From: Intestinimonas timonensis
GTDB lineage: Bacteria > Bacillota > Clostridia > Oscillospirales > Oscillospiraceae
DNA: 64,000 nucleotides
Direction of reading: 5' to 3'
NCBI RefSeq assembly: GCF_900626145.1
Contig: NZ_LR130817.1
Coordinates: 335,643 to 399,642, forward strand
How positions within the stretch are numbered: the stretch's first letter is position 1; every line of letters begins with the position of its first letter. Under the pieces are notes generated by a model. That model saw only the letters and a list, made by a program, of their open reading frames with translations. It was not told the origin of the DNA and did not search any database. This document shows, one piece after another, positions 24,221 to 32,261 of this stretch. A program made the translations under genes and the position numbers.

Positions 24221-24748
24221 ATGAATACAGCCAATAAGCTCACCATGACCCGGGTGGTCATGATCCCCATCTTCCTGGCGGTTTTGTACCTGGTCATCCC
24301 GCCCTACAACCACTACATCGCCCTGGCCATCTTCATCCTGGCCAGTGTCACCGACTTCATCGACGGCTATGTGGCCCGGCACTACAACCAGATCACTGAC
24401 TTTGGCAAGTTTATGGACCCCCTGGCCGACAAGCTGTTGGTGGTCTCGGCTATGCTGTGGTTCATCGAGAGTGGGCAGATGCCCGCCTGGGCCGTCCTCA
24501 TCGTGGTGGCCCGGGAGTTCGCCGTCACCGGTCTCCGGCTGGTGGCCGTGGACAACGGACGGGTCATTGCCGCCGGCTGGTCCGGCAAGGTGAAGACCGC
24601 CTCCACCATGGTGTGCATCTGCATCATGCTGCTGAGCATCCCGTCTTGGCTCAATACGGTATGTGTGGCCGTCATTGTGGTCACCACCCTCTACTCCGGC
24701 GTGGAGTACTTTGTCAAGAACCGGGACGTCCTCAACTGGAACAAGTAA
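24221..24748 (+). CDS. pgsA: CDP-diacylglycerol-glycerol-3-phosphate phosphatidyltransferase
   Basis: A 175-residue membrane enzyme that makes phosphatidylglycerol phosphate. The CDP-alcohol phosphotransferase motif is complete (DFIDGYVARHYNQ, then DFGKFMDPLADK, giving D-x2-DG-x2-AR-x8-G-x3-D-x3-D). About five membrane helices. It begins 4 bases after rimO, a common pairing in Firmicutes, and ends the operon at a strong terminator. Confidence 0.95.
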   Translation: MNTANKLTMTRVVMIPIFLAVLYLVIPPYNHYIALAIFILASVTDFIDGYVARHYNQITDFGKFMDPLADKLLVVSAMLWFIESGQMPAWAVLIVVAREFAVTGLRLVAVDNGRVIAAGWSGKVKTASTMVCICIMLLSIPSWLNTVCVAVIVVTTLYSGVEYFVKNRDVLNWNK

Positions 24749-24750
24749 GA

Positions 24751-24793
24751 AAAAGGTCCCCGGCAGTTCAATGTGAACTGCCGGGGACCTTTT
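24751..24793. terminator. bidirectional terminator after pgsA
   Basis: An 18-20 bp perfect stem (AAAAGGTCCCCGGCAGTTCA with its complement) around ATG, with T/A runs on both sides. Confidence 0.9.
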
Positions 24794-24807
24794 GCGTGTT
24801 TCACCGG

Positions 24808-24999
24808 TCAGAAGGCGTGGAGGAGGGAGGCCAGCAGAAAGCCGGCTACGGTCCAGATCGCCAGAGCGCACAGGATGGCCCCCACCGTTTTCCAAAAGGT
24901 CATGGGAGCGGTGGCCCGGAGGGGATAGCCGCAATGGATGCAGGCGGCGGCCAGGTCGGAGACCTCCCTGCCGCACTCAGGACAGTGGGTGAGGGCCAT
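24808..24999 (-). CDS. small zinc-ribbon membrane protein
   Basis: 63 residues: an N-terminal zinc ribbon (THCPECGREVSDLAAACIHCG, two CxxC pairs) then one membrane helix (VGAILCALAIWTVAGFLLA). ATG 24999 follows AAAGGTGGAAG. Function unknown. Its ribbon closely resembles that of the larger protein at 26746 on the other side of the IS element. Confidence 0.7.
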   Translation of the reverse strand: MALTHCPECGREVSDLAAACIHCGYPLRATAPMTFWKTVGAILCALAIWTVAGFLLASLLHAF

Positions 25000-25203
25000 A
25001 GATCTTCCACCTTTGCTGTTTGTTTTCGATCCCATTATATTATAGATCGCCTAAACCGAATAAGATGTGATAAATCAATAAAAAGTAATGTGGCTTCTCA
25101 ATTCTTTATAGGCATATTGACAAAATTAAATTTGTATGATCTATAAGTATTAGGCCTTGTTTAAAAAATAAAAGTTGCACAAGAAACCAAGTTATGCGAA
25201 GCT

Positions 25204-25551
25204 ATGAGCATGAAACGATATGAATTAACAAAAGAACAATGGGAACGAATCAAGCCGCTGCTGCCACCGGAAGAAACGGGAAAGCGGGGTCGTCCCCGGA
25301 AGGATAACGGGATCATGCTCAACGGAATGCTCTGGATCGTCCGGAGCGGTGCGCAGTGGCGTGAGCTGCCGGAGACCTATGGTCCTTGGCAGTCTATATA
25401 CGCAAGATTCGCCAAATGGCGGAATGAGGGCACTCTGGAAGCGGTATTCCACACACTGTCTGCGGACGCGGATATGGAGAACCTGAGCATGGACTCCACT
25501 TGCGTAAAGGTGCATGAAAGCGCAAATGGCGGGGAAAAAAACGGCGGATAA
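25204..25551 (+). CDS. IS5-family transposase, orfA
   Basis: The first 115 residues, starting MKRYELTKEQWERIKPLLPP (ATG 25204 or 25210), with the DUF4096 helix-turn-helix region and the first catalytic Asp in LSMDSTCVKVH. It ends in VHESANGGEKNGG at a TAA. The rest of the DDE domain is in the +1 frame (orfB). The A7 run at 25535-25541 or the GGC-GGA-TAA just after is the likely shift site, producing one full transposase. Confidence 0.85.
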   Translation: MSMKRYELTKEQWERIKPLLPPEETGKRGRPRKDNGIMLNGMLWIVRSGAQWRELPETYGPWQSIYARFAKWRNEGTLEAVFHTLSADADMENLSMDSTCVKVHESANGGEKNGG

Positions 25552-25939
25552 GGCGGTTGGCCGTACCAAAGGCGGGTGGAACACAAAGCTCCACGCTGTC
25601 GTAGACGGTCTGGGAAACCCGGTGGAGTTCCTTCTCTCCGCTGGAAATGACCACGATTCGGTTCACGCTGTTGAACTGCTGAAAAAGGTCAGAATCGGCG
25701 GGAGTGCCGTGCTGGCAGACCGGGCCTATGGTGCCCGGACGATTCGGGAATATATCTCAGCGCACGGGGCCAGCTATGTGATCCCGCCGCAAAGCAACGT
25801 TTCCGATCCCTGGCCGGTTGACTGGCATCTGTATAAAGAACGCCATCTGGTGGAGTGTTTTTTCCAGAAAATCAAGTGGTTTCGCAGAATCGCCACCAGA
25901 TATGACAAGTCGGATGCTTCCTTCCTAGCCTTTGTGTAG
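25514..25939 (+). CDS. IS5-family transposase, orfB
   Basis: The DDE-domain frame: KAVGRTKGGWNTKLHAVVDG, second Asp in VLADRAYGA, and Glu in ERHLVECFFQKIKWFRRIAT. It lacks an independent ribosome site and is made by +1 frameshifting from orfA. TAG at 25937 appears premature: the next codons in frame read LASIAILLL to a second TAG at 25967, as relatives end. The copy may thus lack its last ten residues. Confidence 0.82.
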   Translation: MKAQMAGKKTADKAVGRTKGGWNTKLHAVVDGLGNPVEFLLSAGNDHDSVHAVELLKKVRIGGSAVLADRAYGARTIREYISAHGASYVIPPQSNVSDPWPVDWHLYKERHLVECFFQKIKWFRRIATRYDKSDASFLAFV

Positions 25940-26001
25940 CTTGCCTCCATCGCTATTTTGTTGCTTTAGCACAATCTCCGCCTTTTTTCAAACAAGGCCT
26001 A

Positions 26002-26720
26002 ATCATATCGATCAGACTGCATTGGATCTTATCAAACAGGAAGCTGCGCATAATCTAAATGACAGTGCCTATGATTTTGCTGGATTGATGAATGACCTAT
26101 CGATTATTTTTGTGGAACAGGAAATTTTAGAGCATTATGAACAACTCCCGGTAACAAGGTCCAATGACGTGGTCATAGATAATATGGAGACTGAGATTTT
26201 GCACGAGTATGGAGCTCTGGGTGGTCAGTATAAAGGGAATGTGGCCAGAGGTGTAACAACTACAGAGAATTTCAATTTTACTATTTCTCTCGGTGGAACT
26301 GTCCATAAAATTAACATAGGAGGGACAGTAACATTTAGTGCTAGTAGATCTATTACTGGGCCTGGACAAAACGATACTTTATATAATGGAAAACAAGCGA
26401 CTCACAATTTTGCCTGCGCAATCCTCTTTGGTACGATCACACGGACGACATGGGATCTTGTCGACCGAGTCACTGGGGAGGTTGAAAGTTCTCATGAAAC
26501 AGTTCAGATTCCCCGGTCCACATCGAATACGGTTACATATACGTCACTAGCGTCCATCCATGCCGACGGCTCAATCGAAATCAACAGCGCGGATCCTGAC
26601 TATGGCGCGGTATCGTTGTGGGACAATTTGAATGAATTTCGAAATGAAATTGAAGAGGCACCTTATAAATATTTGAAGGGATCTGTTTCGGCGAGGTGTG
26701 ATGTTTGCGGGCAAAACTGA
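26002..26720 (+). pseudogene. 5'-truncated gene of unknown function, AT-rich
   Basis: The frame runs out of the IS without a start and continues for about 239 residues. It contains HIDQTALDLIKQEAAHNLND, then a beta-strand-like region rich in T, S and N (NFTISLGGTVHKINIGGTVT), and a cysteine pair at the end (SARCDVCGQN). Base composition and codon choice (many A/T-ending codons) are clearly unlike the GC-rich neighbours, suggesting foreign origin. The short AT-rich stretch 25036-25150 on the far side of the IS is probably from the same import. No family is recognised. Confidence 0.65.
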
Positions 26721-26745
26721 TGGCGGTGTTAAAGGAGTGCTGGTG

Positions 26746-27363
26746 ATGCCAATCATCCATTGTCCAGAGTGTGGCCGGGAGGTTTCGGAGGATGTCGTGG
26801 CCTGTATCCGTTGCGGCGCGTCTTCGAAGCAGGTCCAGGAGGAGCGGTTCGCCCTGGTGCTTCTCTCCAAGAACATGGACTATGAAGGCCTTCTCCGGCT
26901 CGTACAGGTAGAGGCCAGTCTGGAGGACCGAGAACAGGCCGAGGCGTTGCTCAGCGCGCCGCCGGTCCTCCTCCGGCGGGGATTGACTCGAAGCGAGGCT
27001 TTGTCCTTTCTGAAACGGCTGGGCTCTCGGGCCACTATGAAGCTGGTTCGGGACGGCGGCGAGACAGAGTCCGAGTTGCTCTCCGCGCCGGAAGTATCCC
27101 AGACCTCTCTGGATGGCCGCAGCCGGGAGCGGGTTCTGTGGAAGTGGTGGTCCGGGTTGAGCGTTTTCGGCGGACTTCTGCTGATGTGGTGCGCGCCTGT
27201 TTTCGGGAAGTGGCTCGAAAGTGCGTATCTTTTGCGTGTGGATGGCGGTATGTGGGTGGGCTATCTTTTTGTCTTCTACGCGTTTATGACGGCGGGCATC
27301 CAGCTCACCGGCCTCCTGTTTGCTGTGGGTGGGACGGTCCTCTTCTTCCGCAAGGTGCTCTGA
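26746..27363 (+). CDS. zinc-ribbon membrane protein of unknown function
   Basis: 205 residues: zinc ribbon at the N-terminus (IIHCPECGREVSEDVVACIR with the second CxxC in RCG), a helical cytosolic region of about 110 residues (LLRLVQVEASLEDREQAEAL), and two C-terminal membrane helices (about 143-165 and 178-203). ATG 26746 follows AAAGGAG. The cytosolic region reads like regulatory helices, but no family is recognised. Its ribbon matches the 63-aa protein at 24808. Confidence 0.7.
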   Translation: MPIIHCPECGREVSEDVVACIRCGASSKQVQEERFALVLLSKNMDYEGLLRLVQVEASLEDREQAEALLSAPPVLLRRGLTRSEALSFLKRLGSRATMKLVRDGGETESELLSAPEVSQTSLDGRSRERVLWKWWSGLSVFGGLLLMWCAPVFGKWLESAYLLRVDGGMWVGYLFVFYAFMTAGIQLTGLLFAVGGTVLFFRKVL

Positions 27364-27376
27364 GATAGATACCTCG

Positions 27377-27405
27377 TCAAGGCATCCCCGCCGGGGATGC
27401 CTTGA
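27377..27405 (+). terminator. terminator overlapping the cysE promoter
   Basis: TCAAGGCATCCCC pairs with GGGGATGCCTTGA around GCC. Its 3' arm contains the first bases of the TTGACA element at 27402. The T-run is weak (cacatttt). Confidence 0.6.
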
Positions 27406-27430
27406 CACATTTTCCGGAACATGATAATAT
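27402..27430 (+). promoter_or_regulatory. promoter of the cysE-cysS T-box transcript
   Basis: TTGACA (27402-27407), 17-bp spacer, TAATAT (27425-27430). TATACT at 27428 is an alternative -10 at 20 bp. Confidence 0.65.
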
Positions 27431-27439
27431 ACTGGAGAC

Positions 27440-27680
27440 ATAGGAGAAACCGGCGCAAGGAACGGAAAGAGTAGCGCGGGGGAGCATACCGGAAAGAGAG
27501 AGACCGTCACCGGCTGAAAGCGGTCTTACGGCAGTCCCGCGTGAAGTGCATCCGGGAGCGCGGGGGCGTAATGCCCCACGGCCAGGCCCCGTTACCAGCC
27601 CGCGAGTGAGAAACGAGAGTGGAACCGCGTGCGTGGATGAACGGCGCCTCTCATGCCTTCGGGCATGGGAGGCGTTTTTT
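27440..27680 (+). promoter_or_regulatory. T-box riboswitch (probably tRNA-Cys)
   Basis: A 5' leader with AGAGAGA and GGCTGAAAG stem I features, the diagnostic antiterminator T-box TGGAACCGCG (27620-27629), and a terminator (27644-27680) of CGCCTCTCATGCC paired with GGCATGGGAGGCG plus six Ts. Uncharged tRNA binding would favour read-through into cysE-cysS. The TGC in GAAGTGCATCC (27547-27549) is the likely specifier, matching cysteine and the downstream genes. Codon assignment is inferred from context. Confidence 0.92.
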
Positions 27681-27716
27681 GTGTCTGGCCAACCCACATA
27701 GAACGGGAGGTACCCC

Positions 27717-28370
27717 ATGTTCAAACGACTTTCAGAGACCCTGGGCGCCTATCAGGCCCGTGACCCGGCGGCCCGGAGCAAGCTGGAGATCTTTCTCCTC
27801 TACCCCGGTGTCCACGCCATCATTTTTCACCGGGTTTCCCACTGGCTCTACCGCCACAGGCTCTTCTTCCTGGCACGGCTTAATTCCCAGATCGCCCGGC
27901 ACCTCACCGGCATCGAGATCCACCCCGGCGCCAAGATCGGCCGCCGCTTTGTCATTGACCACGGCATGGGTATCGTCATTGGCGAGACCACCGAGATCGG
28001 GGACGACTGCCTCATCTACCATGGGGTCACCCTGGGCGGCACCGGTAAGGACCACGGCAAGCGCCACCCCACGCTGGGCAACAACGTGATGGTGTCCGCC
28101 GGTGCCAAGGTGCTGGGTCCCTTCAAGGTGGGGGACGGCGCCCGCATTGCCGCCAACGCCGTGGTGTTGAGTGAGATCCCCCCGGAGGCCACCGCCGTGG
28201 GCGTTCCCGCCCGGGTTGTGCGTATCGCCGGAGAGAAGGTGGACTTCGCCTCCTCTGTGGACCAGATCCATGTGACCGACCCGGTGCAGAAAGAGCTCCA
28301 GGCCCTCTCCTCCCGGCTGGAGTGGCTGGAAAATTATATCGATGAACAACATAGAATGGAAAATAGATAA
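27717..28370 (+). CDS. cysE: serine O-acetyltransferase CysE
   Basis: A 217-residue hexapeptide-repeat acetyltransferase that makes O-acetylserine for cysteine synthesis. N-terminal helical part (YPGVHAIIFHRVSHWLYR), left-handed beta-helix (HPGAKIGRRFVIDHGMGIVI, IYHGVTLGGTG) with catalytic His residues, and the GVPARVV end. First gene after the T-box terminator, 15 bases before cysS, so it is induced when charged tRNA-Cys is short. Confidence 0.95.
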   Translation: MFKRLSETLGAYQARDPAARSKLEIFLLYPGVHAIIFHRVSHWLYRHRLFFLARLNSQIARHLTGIEIHPGAKIGRRFVIDHGMGIVIGETTEIGDDCLIYHGVTLGGTGKDHGKRHPTLGNNVMVSAGAKVLGPFKVGDGARIAANAVVLSEIPPEATAVGVPARVVRIAGEKVDFASSVDQIHVTDPVQKELQALSSRLEWLENYIDEQHRMENR

Positions 28371-28384
28371 GGAGTCAGACCGCC

Positions 28385-29833
28385 ATGAAACTGTATAATT
28401 CCGCGTCCCATACCCGGGAGGACTTCGTCCCCCATACCCCCGGCAAGGTGAGCATGTACACCTGCGGCCCCACCGTCTACCACTTTGCCCACATCGGCAA
28501 CCTGCGCAGCTACCTCATGGAGGATGTGCTGGAGAAGTTCCTCAGGTACGACGGCTATGATGTGACCCGGGTCATGAACATCACCGACGTGGGCCATCTG
28601 TCCTCCGATGCCGACACCGGTGAGGACAAGATGCTCAAGGGTGCTCAGCGGGAGCACAAGACCGTCATGGAGATCGCCCAGTTCTACACTGACGCCTTCT
28701 TCGCCGACTGCAAGAAGCTCAACATCAAGTATCCCGATGTGGTCCAGCCCGCCACCGGCATGATCGACAGCTATATCAAGGTCATCACCAAGCTGATGGA
28801 AACCGGCTACGCCTACTTTGCCGGCGGCAACGTCTACTTCGATACCTCCAAGCTGGACCACTACTACGTCTTTAACGACCACGACGAGGAGGACCTGGCA
28901 GTGGGCGTCCGGGAGGGCGTGGAGGCCGACGAGAACAAGCGGAACAAGACCGACTTCGTCCTGTGGTTCACCAAGAGCAAGTTTGAGGATCAGGCTCTGA
29001 AATGGGATTCTCCCTGGGGTGTGGGCTATCCCGGCTGGCACATCGAGTGCTCCTGCATCTCCATGAAGTATCTGGGCGAATACCTGGACATCCACTGCGG
29101 CGGCGTGGACAACGCCTTCCCCCACCACACCAACGAGATCGCCCAGTCTGAGGCCTATCTGGGCCACCCCTGGTGCAAGTATTGGGTCCACATCGCCCAC
29201 CTGGACACCGCCGGCGGCAAGATGAGTAAGTCCAAGGGCGAGTTCACTACCGTCTCCACCCTGGAGGAGAAGGGCTACGATCCCCTGGTCTACCGTCTGT
29301 TCTGCCTCCAGTCCCACTACCGGAAGGCCCTGGTTTTCACCTATGAGAACCTGGACAACGCCAAGGCCGCCTACGAGAAGCTGGTGGGCCGGGTGGCCGC
29401 CCTCAAGACGGAGGGGACCGCCGACGAGGCTGCCATGGAAAAGTACGACGCCGCCTTCCGGGAGGCCCTGGGCAACGACCTCAACACCTCCCTGGGCGTC
29501 ACCCGGCTCTACGATGTCCTCAAGGCCAAGGACCTTTCCGACGCTGACAAGCTGGCTCTGGTGGGTAAATTTGACCAGGTGCTGGGTCTGGACCTCCTGA
29601 AGAAGGCGGAGGCCAAGCGGGCCGAGCAGGCCAAGGCCACCACCACTGCCTCCGCCGGCGGCTACACCGTCACCGGCGAGGGGGACGCCGAGATCGACGC
29701 TCTGGTCCTCCGGCGCGGTGAGGCCAAGAAGGCCAAGAACTTCGCTGAGGCCGACGCCATCCGCGACGAGCTGAAGGCCAAGGGCATCGAGGTCACCGAC
29801 GTGCCCGGCGGCGCTGTGTGGAAGCGGATCTGA
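28385..29833 (+). CDS. cysS: cysteinyl-tRNA synthetase
   Basis: A 482-residue class I synthetase. Zinc-binding cysteine in MYTCGPTVY, HIGH-type signature HFAHIGN, Zn ligands in HIECSC, and KMSKS in GGKMSKSKGEF. The C-terminal anticodon-binding helices follow (EAKKAKNFAEADAIRDELKA). Co-transcribed with cysE under the T-box. Mini-RNase III, often beside cysS in Bacilli, is 7.5 kb away at 37347. Confidence 0.97.
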   Translation: MKLYNSASHTREDFVPHTPGKVSMYTCGPTVYHFAHIGNLRSYLMEDVLEKFLRYDGYDVTRVMNITDVGHLSSDADTGEDKMLKGAQREHKTVMEIAQFYTDAFFADCKKLNIKYPDVVQPATGMIDSYIKVITKLMETGYAYFAGGNVYFDTSKLDHYYVFNDHDEEDLAVGVREGVEADENKRNKTDFVLWFTKSKFEDQALKWDSPWGVGYPGWHIECSCISMKYLGEYLDIHCGGVDNAFPHHTNEIAQSEAYLGHPWCKYWVHIAHLDTAGGKMSKSKGEFTTVSTLEEKGYDPLVYRLFCLQSHYRKALVFTYENLDNAKAAYEKLVGRVAALKTEGTADEAAMEKYDAAFREALGNDLNTSLGVTRLYDVLKAKDLSDADKLALVGKFDQVLGLDLLKKAEAKRAEQAKATTTASAGGYTVTGEGDAEIDALVLRRGEAKKAKNFAEADAIRDELKAKGIEVTDVPGGAVWKRI

Positions 29834-29855
29834 GCCATCCGCCGCAATAGGATAG

Positions 29856-29899
29856 AAAAAGGCCCTTGCTTCGCATTTTGCGAAGCAAGGGCCTTTTTA
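29856..29899. terminator. bidirectional terminator after cysS
   Basis: A stem of AAAAAGGCCCTTGCTTCGC with its exact complement, loop ATTTT, between converging genes. Confidence 0.9.
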
Positions 29900-29907
29900 C
29901 AGCCGGT

Positions 29908-30528
29908 TCAGCGGATGGTCCAGGTATAGTTGTCGCTGCCGGGGAGGAAGGAGACGAAGGTTTCCACTGCGCTGCGGGCCTTTTCGGTGGCGTCGGTGAG
30001 CAGCCCCTCGTCAATGGCCTGCTGCTCCACCTCAGCCTTCTGGTCCCGGGTGAAGCCGGTGTAGTCCTCGATGGTGATGGGGTTGAAGATGTTGCGGGTC
30101 TCGTCAAAGACCTGGATGCTGTCCTCCGGGATCTCATGGGAGAGGATCTTGCTCTCTGGCAGGGTGATGGTCACAGCCTTCTGGATCTCGTCCACCTCCA
30201 CAGTGGCCCCGCTCAGGTCCACGCCAGCTTTGATGACGCCGTCGTAGGAGACGAGGAAGCTCTTGGTGGTAAAGGGCACCTTCCAGCCGTAGAAGTCCAG
30301 CTGATTTTCAAATTTCCCCATGTTGGTGTAGTGGTACTCCACCGATACCAGCTCCTGGACCGACCGGAGCTGCTGGCCCAGCAGATCGCTGGTGATGGTG
30401 GGCTGCTGTTCGCGGCCGCTCCAGAGGGCGCCCAGCCAGAAGGCCAGGAGCAGGAGAAGGATGGCCCCAGCCGCCCAGAAGAGCTTGCGCTTCAAGCGAA
30501 AAAAGGTGTGGGTTTTGGCCTCTGTCAT
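29908..30528 (-). CDS. DUF4230 membrane-anchored protein
   Basis: 206 residues: short cytosolic N-terminus, a membrane anchor (LFWAAGAILLLLLAFWLGAL), and an extracytoplasmic domain of the DUF4230 type (LVSVEYHYTNMGKFENQL, SYDGVIKAGVDLS, ITLPESKILSHEI). The family is widespread in Firmicutes, and function is unknown. Converges with cysS across a shared terminator. Confidence 0.85.
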   Translation of the reverse strand: MTEAKTHTFFRLKRKLFWAAGAILLLLLAFWLGALWSGREQQPTITSDLLGQQLRSVQELVSVEYHYTNMGKFENQLDFYGWKVPFTTKSFLVSYDGVIKAGVDLSGATVEVDEIQKAVTITLPESKILSHEIPEDSIQVFDETRNIFNPITIEDYTGFTRDQKAEVEQQAIDEGLLTDATEKARSAVETFVSFLPGSDNYTWTIR

Positions 30529-30603
30529 AGGGTGTTTCCCCCTTTCTTCCGCATATCATAGCGGAAAAAAGGAGAAAATGCAAGCCAAACAGGAAATATG
30601 GCG

Positions 30604-30648
30604 AAAAACAACGGCAGCCGCCCGGGCCGGTGGGCCGGGGCGGCTGTC
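30604..30648 (-). terminator. terminator after the 61-aa ORF
   Basis: CAGCCGCCCCGGCC pairs with GGCCCGGGCGGCTG, then CCGTTGTTTTT on the minus strand. Confidence 0.6.
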
Positions 30649-30652
30649 ACTG

Positions 30653-30838
30653 TTACGGGTAGTCCTGCCCCCCCCCCATCAGCCGGGCGGCATGGCTGCG
30701 CAGGTCGGAGAGGGTGTTGATCTGTTTCATCCGCCCGCTGAGCCGGGACTGAATGTCCTCGGGCAGGGCGTGGAGGTAGGCGTCCGCCTCCGGGTCGTGG
30801 CGGCACAGGGCGTAGAGATCGGCGTAATCCCGCCGCAT
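30653..30838 (-). CDS. small conserved-type protein of unknown function
   Basis: 61 residues, all helical and charged: MRRDYADLYALCRHDPEADA, then LPEDIQSRLSGRMKQINTL. GAGGTG lies 7 bases before the ATG. It follows the M20 peptidase gene by 56 bases on the same strand and ends at a terminator. The Y-x-x-L-P-x-x-I/V-Q pattern resembles small cytosolic helical proteins of Clostridia. No function is assigned. Confidence 0.6.
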   Translation of the reverse strand: MRRDYADLYALCRHDPEADAYLHALPEDIQSRLSGRMKQINTLSDLRSHAARLMGGGQDYP

Positions 30839-30894
30839 GGGGCATCACCTCGCCCCTAGCATTTCCACGTTCCGCCGTCGCCAACCCAGGAAGA

Positions 30895-32079
30895 TCATCC
30901 CTGCCAGGCCAGCCCCTCCAGGGCGGACCGGGCCAGCAGGGCGGCGTCGATGGCAAGGGCGGAGTCGTCGGTGCGGAATTTGGGGCTGTGCCAGCCGGCG
31001 TTCTCCCGGTCCGGGAAGCCGGAGCCCAGCCAATAGAAGAAGTAGGGCACCTCACGGCCAAATTCCGGGAAATCCTCCGAGCTCATCTCCGGGGCTGTGC
31101 CCACGATGTTCTCCTCTCCCACAACGGAGGCTGCCGCCCGACGGGCCAGGGCGGTCATGACGGGGGAGTTGAAGAGGAGAGGGGCGGCCTCTTCACAGGT
31201 AAAATCACAGCCGCAGCCGTAGGCCGAGGCAATGTCGCGGGTGAGTCGTTCCACCCGGTCCTGGGCCATCATCCGGGTCTCGTGGGAGAAGGCCCGGATG
31301 CTCCCCGTCATGGTGAGGTGGTCAGGGGAAAAGTTCTCCGGCGTCCCGGCGTGGATGGAACAGACGGCGCACACCAGCGGGTCCTCCGGGGCGGTATTGC
31401 GGCTCACCACGGACTGGATGCCCTGGATGATGGCCGCCGCCGGCACGATGACGTCTATACACTTCTGAGGGGTGCCGCCGTGGCCGGTGACCCCGTGGAG
31501 GACGATGGTGAAGTTGGCCTTCTCCGACATGAGAGGGCCCTCCTGAACGGCTACCTTTCCTGCGGGGATCTGGGGCCGGTTGTGAACTCCAAAGACACAG
31601 GCCGGTTTGCTGGGCAGCTTTTCCCACAGGCCATGGGAGAGCATGATCCGGGCGCCGCCGGTGGTCTCCTCGGCGGGCTGGAAGAGGAAGGCCACATTCC
31701 CGGCGATCTCCTCCCGCATGGTGGAGAGGAGACAGGCTGCGCCATAGAGCCCGGCGGTGTGGAAGTCGTGGCCACAGGCATGCATGACGCCGGGCACCTC
31801 CGACACAACTTCCCCTTCCTCCGGCGTCTCTTGGACGATGGCGTCAATGTCGGCCCGGAGGGCTACGGTGGGTCCAGGTTTTCCGCCCCGGAGCAGGGCG
31901 GCACAGCCGGTCTCCATACCCAGGTCGATGAGTTCCAGCCCCAGAGCGGTCAGCTTTTCCTTCAGAAGGGCGGTGGTACGCGTCTCCCGCCAGCTCAGCT
32001 CCGGGTGGCGGTGGAGGTCGTCTTTGAGCTGCCTGAGCGCCGGAAGAAACGACTGAGCCTGTTTCAGCAAGATATCCAT
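30895..32079 (-). CDS. M20-family amidohydrolase/peptidase
   Basis: A 394-residue metal-dependent amidohydrolase (IAA-amino acid hydrolase/HipO type). Metal-binding motifs: HRHPELSWRE, MHACGHDFHTAGLYG, FQPAEETTGGARIML and the C-terminal MSSEDFPEF. These enzymes cleave N-acyl or aminoacyl amide bonds; substrate unknown. GAGGGA precedes the ATG. Transcribed with the 61-aa gene downstream. Confidence 0.9.
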   Translation of the reverse strand: MDILLKQAQSFLPALRQLKDDLHRHPELSWRETRTTALLKEKLTALGLELIDLGMETGCAALLRGGKPGPTVALRADIDAIVQETPEEGEVVSEVPGVMHACGHDFHTAGLYGAACLLSTMREEIAGNVAFLFQPAEETTGGARIMLSHGLWEKLPSKPACVFGVHNRPQIPAGKVAVQEGPLMSEKANFTIVLHGVTGHGGTPQKCIDVIVPAAAIIQGIQSVVSRNTAPEDPLVCAVCSIHAGTPENFSPDHLTMTGSIRAFSHETRMMAQDRVERLTRDIASAYGCGCDFTCEEAAPLLFNSPVMTALARRAAASVVGEENIVGTAPEMSSEDFPEFGREVPYFFYWLGSGFPDRENAGWHSPKFRTDDSALAIDAALLARSALEGLAWQG

Positions 32080-32143
32080 AACGATCTGTCCCTCATTTCG
32101 TGGTGTTGTGTCGAAAAAAATAACAATTCCGAGGTATCACCAG

Positions 32144-32172
32144 TTGTTTTCGGCGGAGATCTGTATTATAAT
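32144..32172 (+). promoter_or_regulatory. promoter of the MATE transporter
   Basis: TTGTTT (32144-32149), 17-bp spacer, perfect TATAAT (32167-32172), about 90 bases before the ATG. Confidence 0.7.
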
Positions 32173-32261
32173 TATACATTATTCACCGAATGGACCTTAA
32201 TGCGAATACCCACATATAGTATAATCCCTGTCACTTTAGATCACAAGGAGGAGACGCCGGG

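Larger units (their letters stand above)
25153..25999 (+). mobile_element. IS5-family (IS427-like) insertion sequence
   Basis: An 847-bp element bounded by inverted repeats GGCCTTGTTT(A/G)AAAAAA, flanked by TA on both sides (25151-25152 and 26000-26001), consistent with the 2-bp TA duplication of this group. It carries a two-frame DDE transposase. Immediately to its right the host gene reads without a start, so the insertion (perhaps with deletion) removed its 5' end. A fragment of a second copy lies at 13808. Confidence 0.88.

Noticed and set aside
30845..31033. Short ORFs around the M20 peptidase 3' end
   Set aside because: They overlap the well-supported M20 gene and the 61-aa ORF in other frames without ribosome sites.
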